From assembly GCA_964390065.1 (NCBI GenBank), contig CAYMGX010000202.1, forward strand, positions 1 to 5,651: a DNA stretch of 5,651 bases, written 5' to 3'. Of this stretch, positions 4,343 through 5,651 are shown piece by piece. The stretch is from JAAZBG01 sp964390065 (GTDB taxonomy: Bacteria > Fibrobacterota > Chitinivibrionia > Chitinivibrionales > Chitinispirillaceae). Position numbers and translations under genes: made by a program. Numbering within the stretch: position 1 is the first letter of the stretch; every line of letters starts with the position of its first letter. Under the pieces are notes generated by a model. It saw nothing but the letters and a program-made list of their open reading frames with translations, was not told the DNA's origin and searched no databases.

Positions 4343-5566
4343 ATGGAAAATATCAATAAAGAAAGTACTTTAACCAATTACGATTCCAATCTCACACCTC
4401 GCGGACTTGAACGCCGTATAAAGCACCATCTTACATCACAGCAATGTACATTGTTTGCGATAACAGTACCGGGGTTTGAGCAGATTTTAATGAAGGAAGT
4501 ACAGACTTTACCGGATGTGAGTAGTGTTGTCTGTACTGAGGGAGGCGTTGAGTTTAGCGGTTCTTTTGATACTGTTTATTTTGCCAATATGCAATTGCGT
4601 ACTGCAAACCGGGTACTGATGCGAATAGAAACATTTACCGCCCGATCATATCCTGAACTTTACAATAAGGCCAAAAAAGTAAAATGGGAAATTTACAGCG
4701 GATTCGAAACGGATATTGATTTTTCAGTTTCCTCAACGTCATCAAGGCTCCATCATACAGGAAATATTGAAAATGCGGTATTTGACAGTATGAAAGAAGT
4801 AATGAATTCACTTGGTGTGACAATAAAAAAAACAAAAAATGCAGCAATAAAATACCATATTCGCTTTCTTGATGATCAGTGTACAATCAGTATTGATTCC
4901 AGTGGTGAATTACTTTACAGAAGGGGGTTCAGGACAGAGGTGGCACATGCACCAATCAGGGAAACCACTGCATCAGCCCTTCTTCTTGCATGTGAATGTT
5001 ACAGGTTTCCGGTCATTGCAGATCCAATGTGCGGTTCCGGTACATTTTTGCTTGAGGCGCAAATGATTGTGGATACTATTTATCCAGGCTTATCACGCTC
5101 GTTTGCGTTCGAAACCTGGCCATCATTTGTGGAATTAAAGTATCTCCGTTTAAAAAAGAATTTACAAGGTGGATGTGTACAATCAGAGCGTACATTGATA
5201 GGATCTGATATCAGCGAAACCGCAGTGAATGCATCGATTATCAATGGTCAGCAATCCGGATTTGCAGAACGTATCACATTTGTGCAAAAGGATTTTTTTA
5301 TATTTAATACTGATGGAACATTTGGTACAAATGGTCTTATCATTTCAAATCTTCCCTATGGAAAACGTGTCGGGATGAGTACCGCTCTTCATGCATTGTA
5401 TAAGAATATCGGAAAACATCTCAGAAAATATTGCAACGGCTGGCATTATGGTTTTGTAACTGCCGACCGCGCATTTCCATCAATCAGCGGTCTGCCGGTC
5501 TCTAAAGAGATACGTTTTGTAAATGGTGGGATACCGGTAACATTTTTCACCGGAGAAATTCGTTAA
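4343..5566 (+). CDS. THUMP-domain class I SAM-dependent RNA methyltransferase (RlmL/YpsC family)
   Basis: A 407-residue cytoplasmic RNA methyltransferase. Residues 1-35 are a polar, basic N-terminal extension. Residues 36-120 match the family's N-terminal lobe (LFAITVPGFEQILMKEV; LRTANRVLMRI; WEIY), followed by a THUMP RNA-binding region to about 186. The Rossmann methyltransferase domain follows LLYRRGFR (190-197) and APIRETTASALLL (203-215). It has SAM motif I DPMCGSGTFLLEA (227-239), acidic Asp289 (GSDIS), Asp317 (QKDFF) and the catalytic motif NLPYG (336-340), where most relatives have NPPYG. The closest known function is N2-methylation of a guanosine: the homologous N-terminal half of E. 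coli RlmL makes m2G2445 in 23S rRNA. The exact target here is inferred, not shown. There is no RlmK-like C-terminal half, as in B. subtilis YpsC. ATG 4343 is the only ATG before Met50; no Shine-Dalgarno precedes it, only an A-rich leader. It may be transcribed with the AsmA-like gene 106 bases upstream. Confidence 0.9.
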   Translation: MENINKESTLTNYDSNLTPRGLERRIKHHLTSQQCTLFAITVPGFEQILMKEVQTLPDVSSVVCTEGGVEFSGSFDTVYFANMQLRTANRVLMRIETFTARSYPELYNKAKKVKWEIYSGFETDIDFSVSSTSSRLHHTGNIENAVFDSMKEVMNSLGVTIKKTKNAAIKYHIRFLDDQCTISIDSSGELLYRRGFRTEVAHAPIRETTASALLLACECYRFPVIADPMCGSGTFLLEAQMIVDTIYPGLSRSFAFETWPSFVELKYLRLKKNLQGGCVQSERTLIGSDISETAVNASIINGQQSGFAERITFVQKDFFIFNTDGTFGTNGLIISNLPYGKRVGMSTALHALYKNIGKHLRKYCNGWHYGFVTADRAFPSISGLPVSKEIRFVNGGIPVTFFTGEIR

Positions 5567-5572
5567 AGAAAT

Positions 5573-5600
5573 GTTGGCTGTTTACTGTTGACACTTTGCT
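5573..5600. repeat. Degenerate heptamer units at the edge of the tandem array
   Basis: Read in the same 7-base phase as the perfect array, this segment splits into GTTGGCT, GTTTACT, GTTGACA and CTTTGCT, ending exactly where ACATGCT units begin. The first three share GTT at positions 1-3, and units one, two and four end in CT. This looks like older or diverged repeat units, beginning only seven bases after the methyltransferase stop codon. Confidence 0.55.
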
Positions 5601-5651
5601 ACATGCTACATGCTACATGCTACATGCTACATGCTACATGCTACATGCTAC
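5598..5651. repeat. Perfect heptanucleotide tandem repeat (GCTACAT)n
   Basis: Seven exact copies of GCTACAT plus five further bases run to the right edge without a mismatch, so the true length is unknown. The array begins 31 bases after the methyltransferase stop. Because 7 is not a multiple of 3, all plus-strand frames read the same repeating peptide, ATCYMLH, with no stop, while the minus strand meets TAG every 21 bases. It is a strong substrate for slipped-strand length change and a common cause of assembly breaks, which may be why sequence ends here. Confidence 0.95.

Noticed and set aside
5598..5651. Heptamer array as a CRISPR array
   Set aside because: Units are 7 bases with no spacers between them, so it is a simple tandem repeat.

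Overview
The window reads as chromosomal DNA of a Gram-negative, probably anaerobic and polysaccharide-degrading bacterium of modest GC content (about 40% by eye). Three things point that way: a sigma-54 activator of the NtrC family, a membrane-anchored AsmA-like protein (a family of diderm envelopes), and a secreted GH43 glycosidase. The mix of genes with and without Shine-Dalgarno sequences and the intergenic heptamer array would fit a member of the FCB group such as Fibrobacterota. That assignment is a low-confidence inference.

Layout. Positions 1-149 (minus) hold the N-terminus of a secreted GH43 glycosidase that runs off the left edge. Positions 150-786 carry no convincing gene. This AT-rich upstream region of the GH43 gene contains several palindromes and short repeats that look like regulatory DNA. 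Positions 787-2636 (minus) form a probable two-gene operon: an NtrC-type response regulator followed, 44 bases later, by a YbgC-family hotdog acyl-CoA thioesterase. Positions 2637-2907 are a divergent intergenic region with a 10-bp palindrome, interleaved inverted repeats and one extended -10 candidate. Positions 2908-4236 (plus) encode a compact 442-residue AsmA-like protein with one N-terminal membrane anchor. A strong 10-bp hairpin without a T-tract follows at 4285-4308. Positions 4343-5566 (plus) encode a THUMP-containing class I SAM-dependent RNA methyltransferase of the RlmL/YpsC family. From 5573 to the right edge there is a heptanucleotide tandem repeat: four degenerate units, then perfect ACATGCT units that run off the window.

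How the genes relate. Beyond the regulator-thioesterase pair there is no clear common pathway. The thioesterase and the AsmA-like protein both have families tied to lipid or envelope biology and flank the regulator, so an envelope or lipid regulon is possible but not shown. No complete new system is evident. The most notable points are the regulator's receiver domain, which keeps the phosphoacceptor Asp but has lost the Mg-binding acidic pair; the heptamer array with a decaying edge; the perfect GGGCGAAT hairpin; and the palindromes ahead of the GH43 gene.
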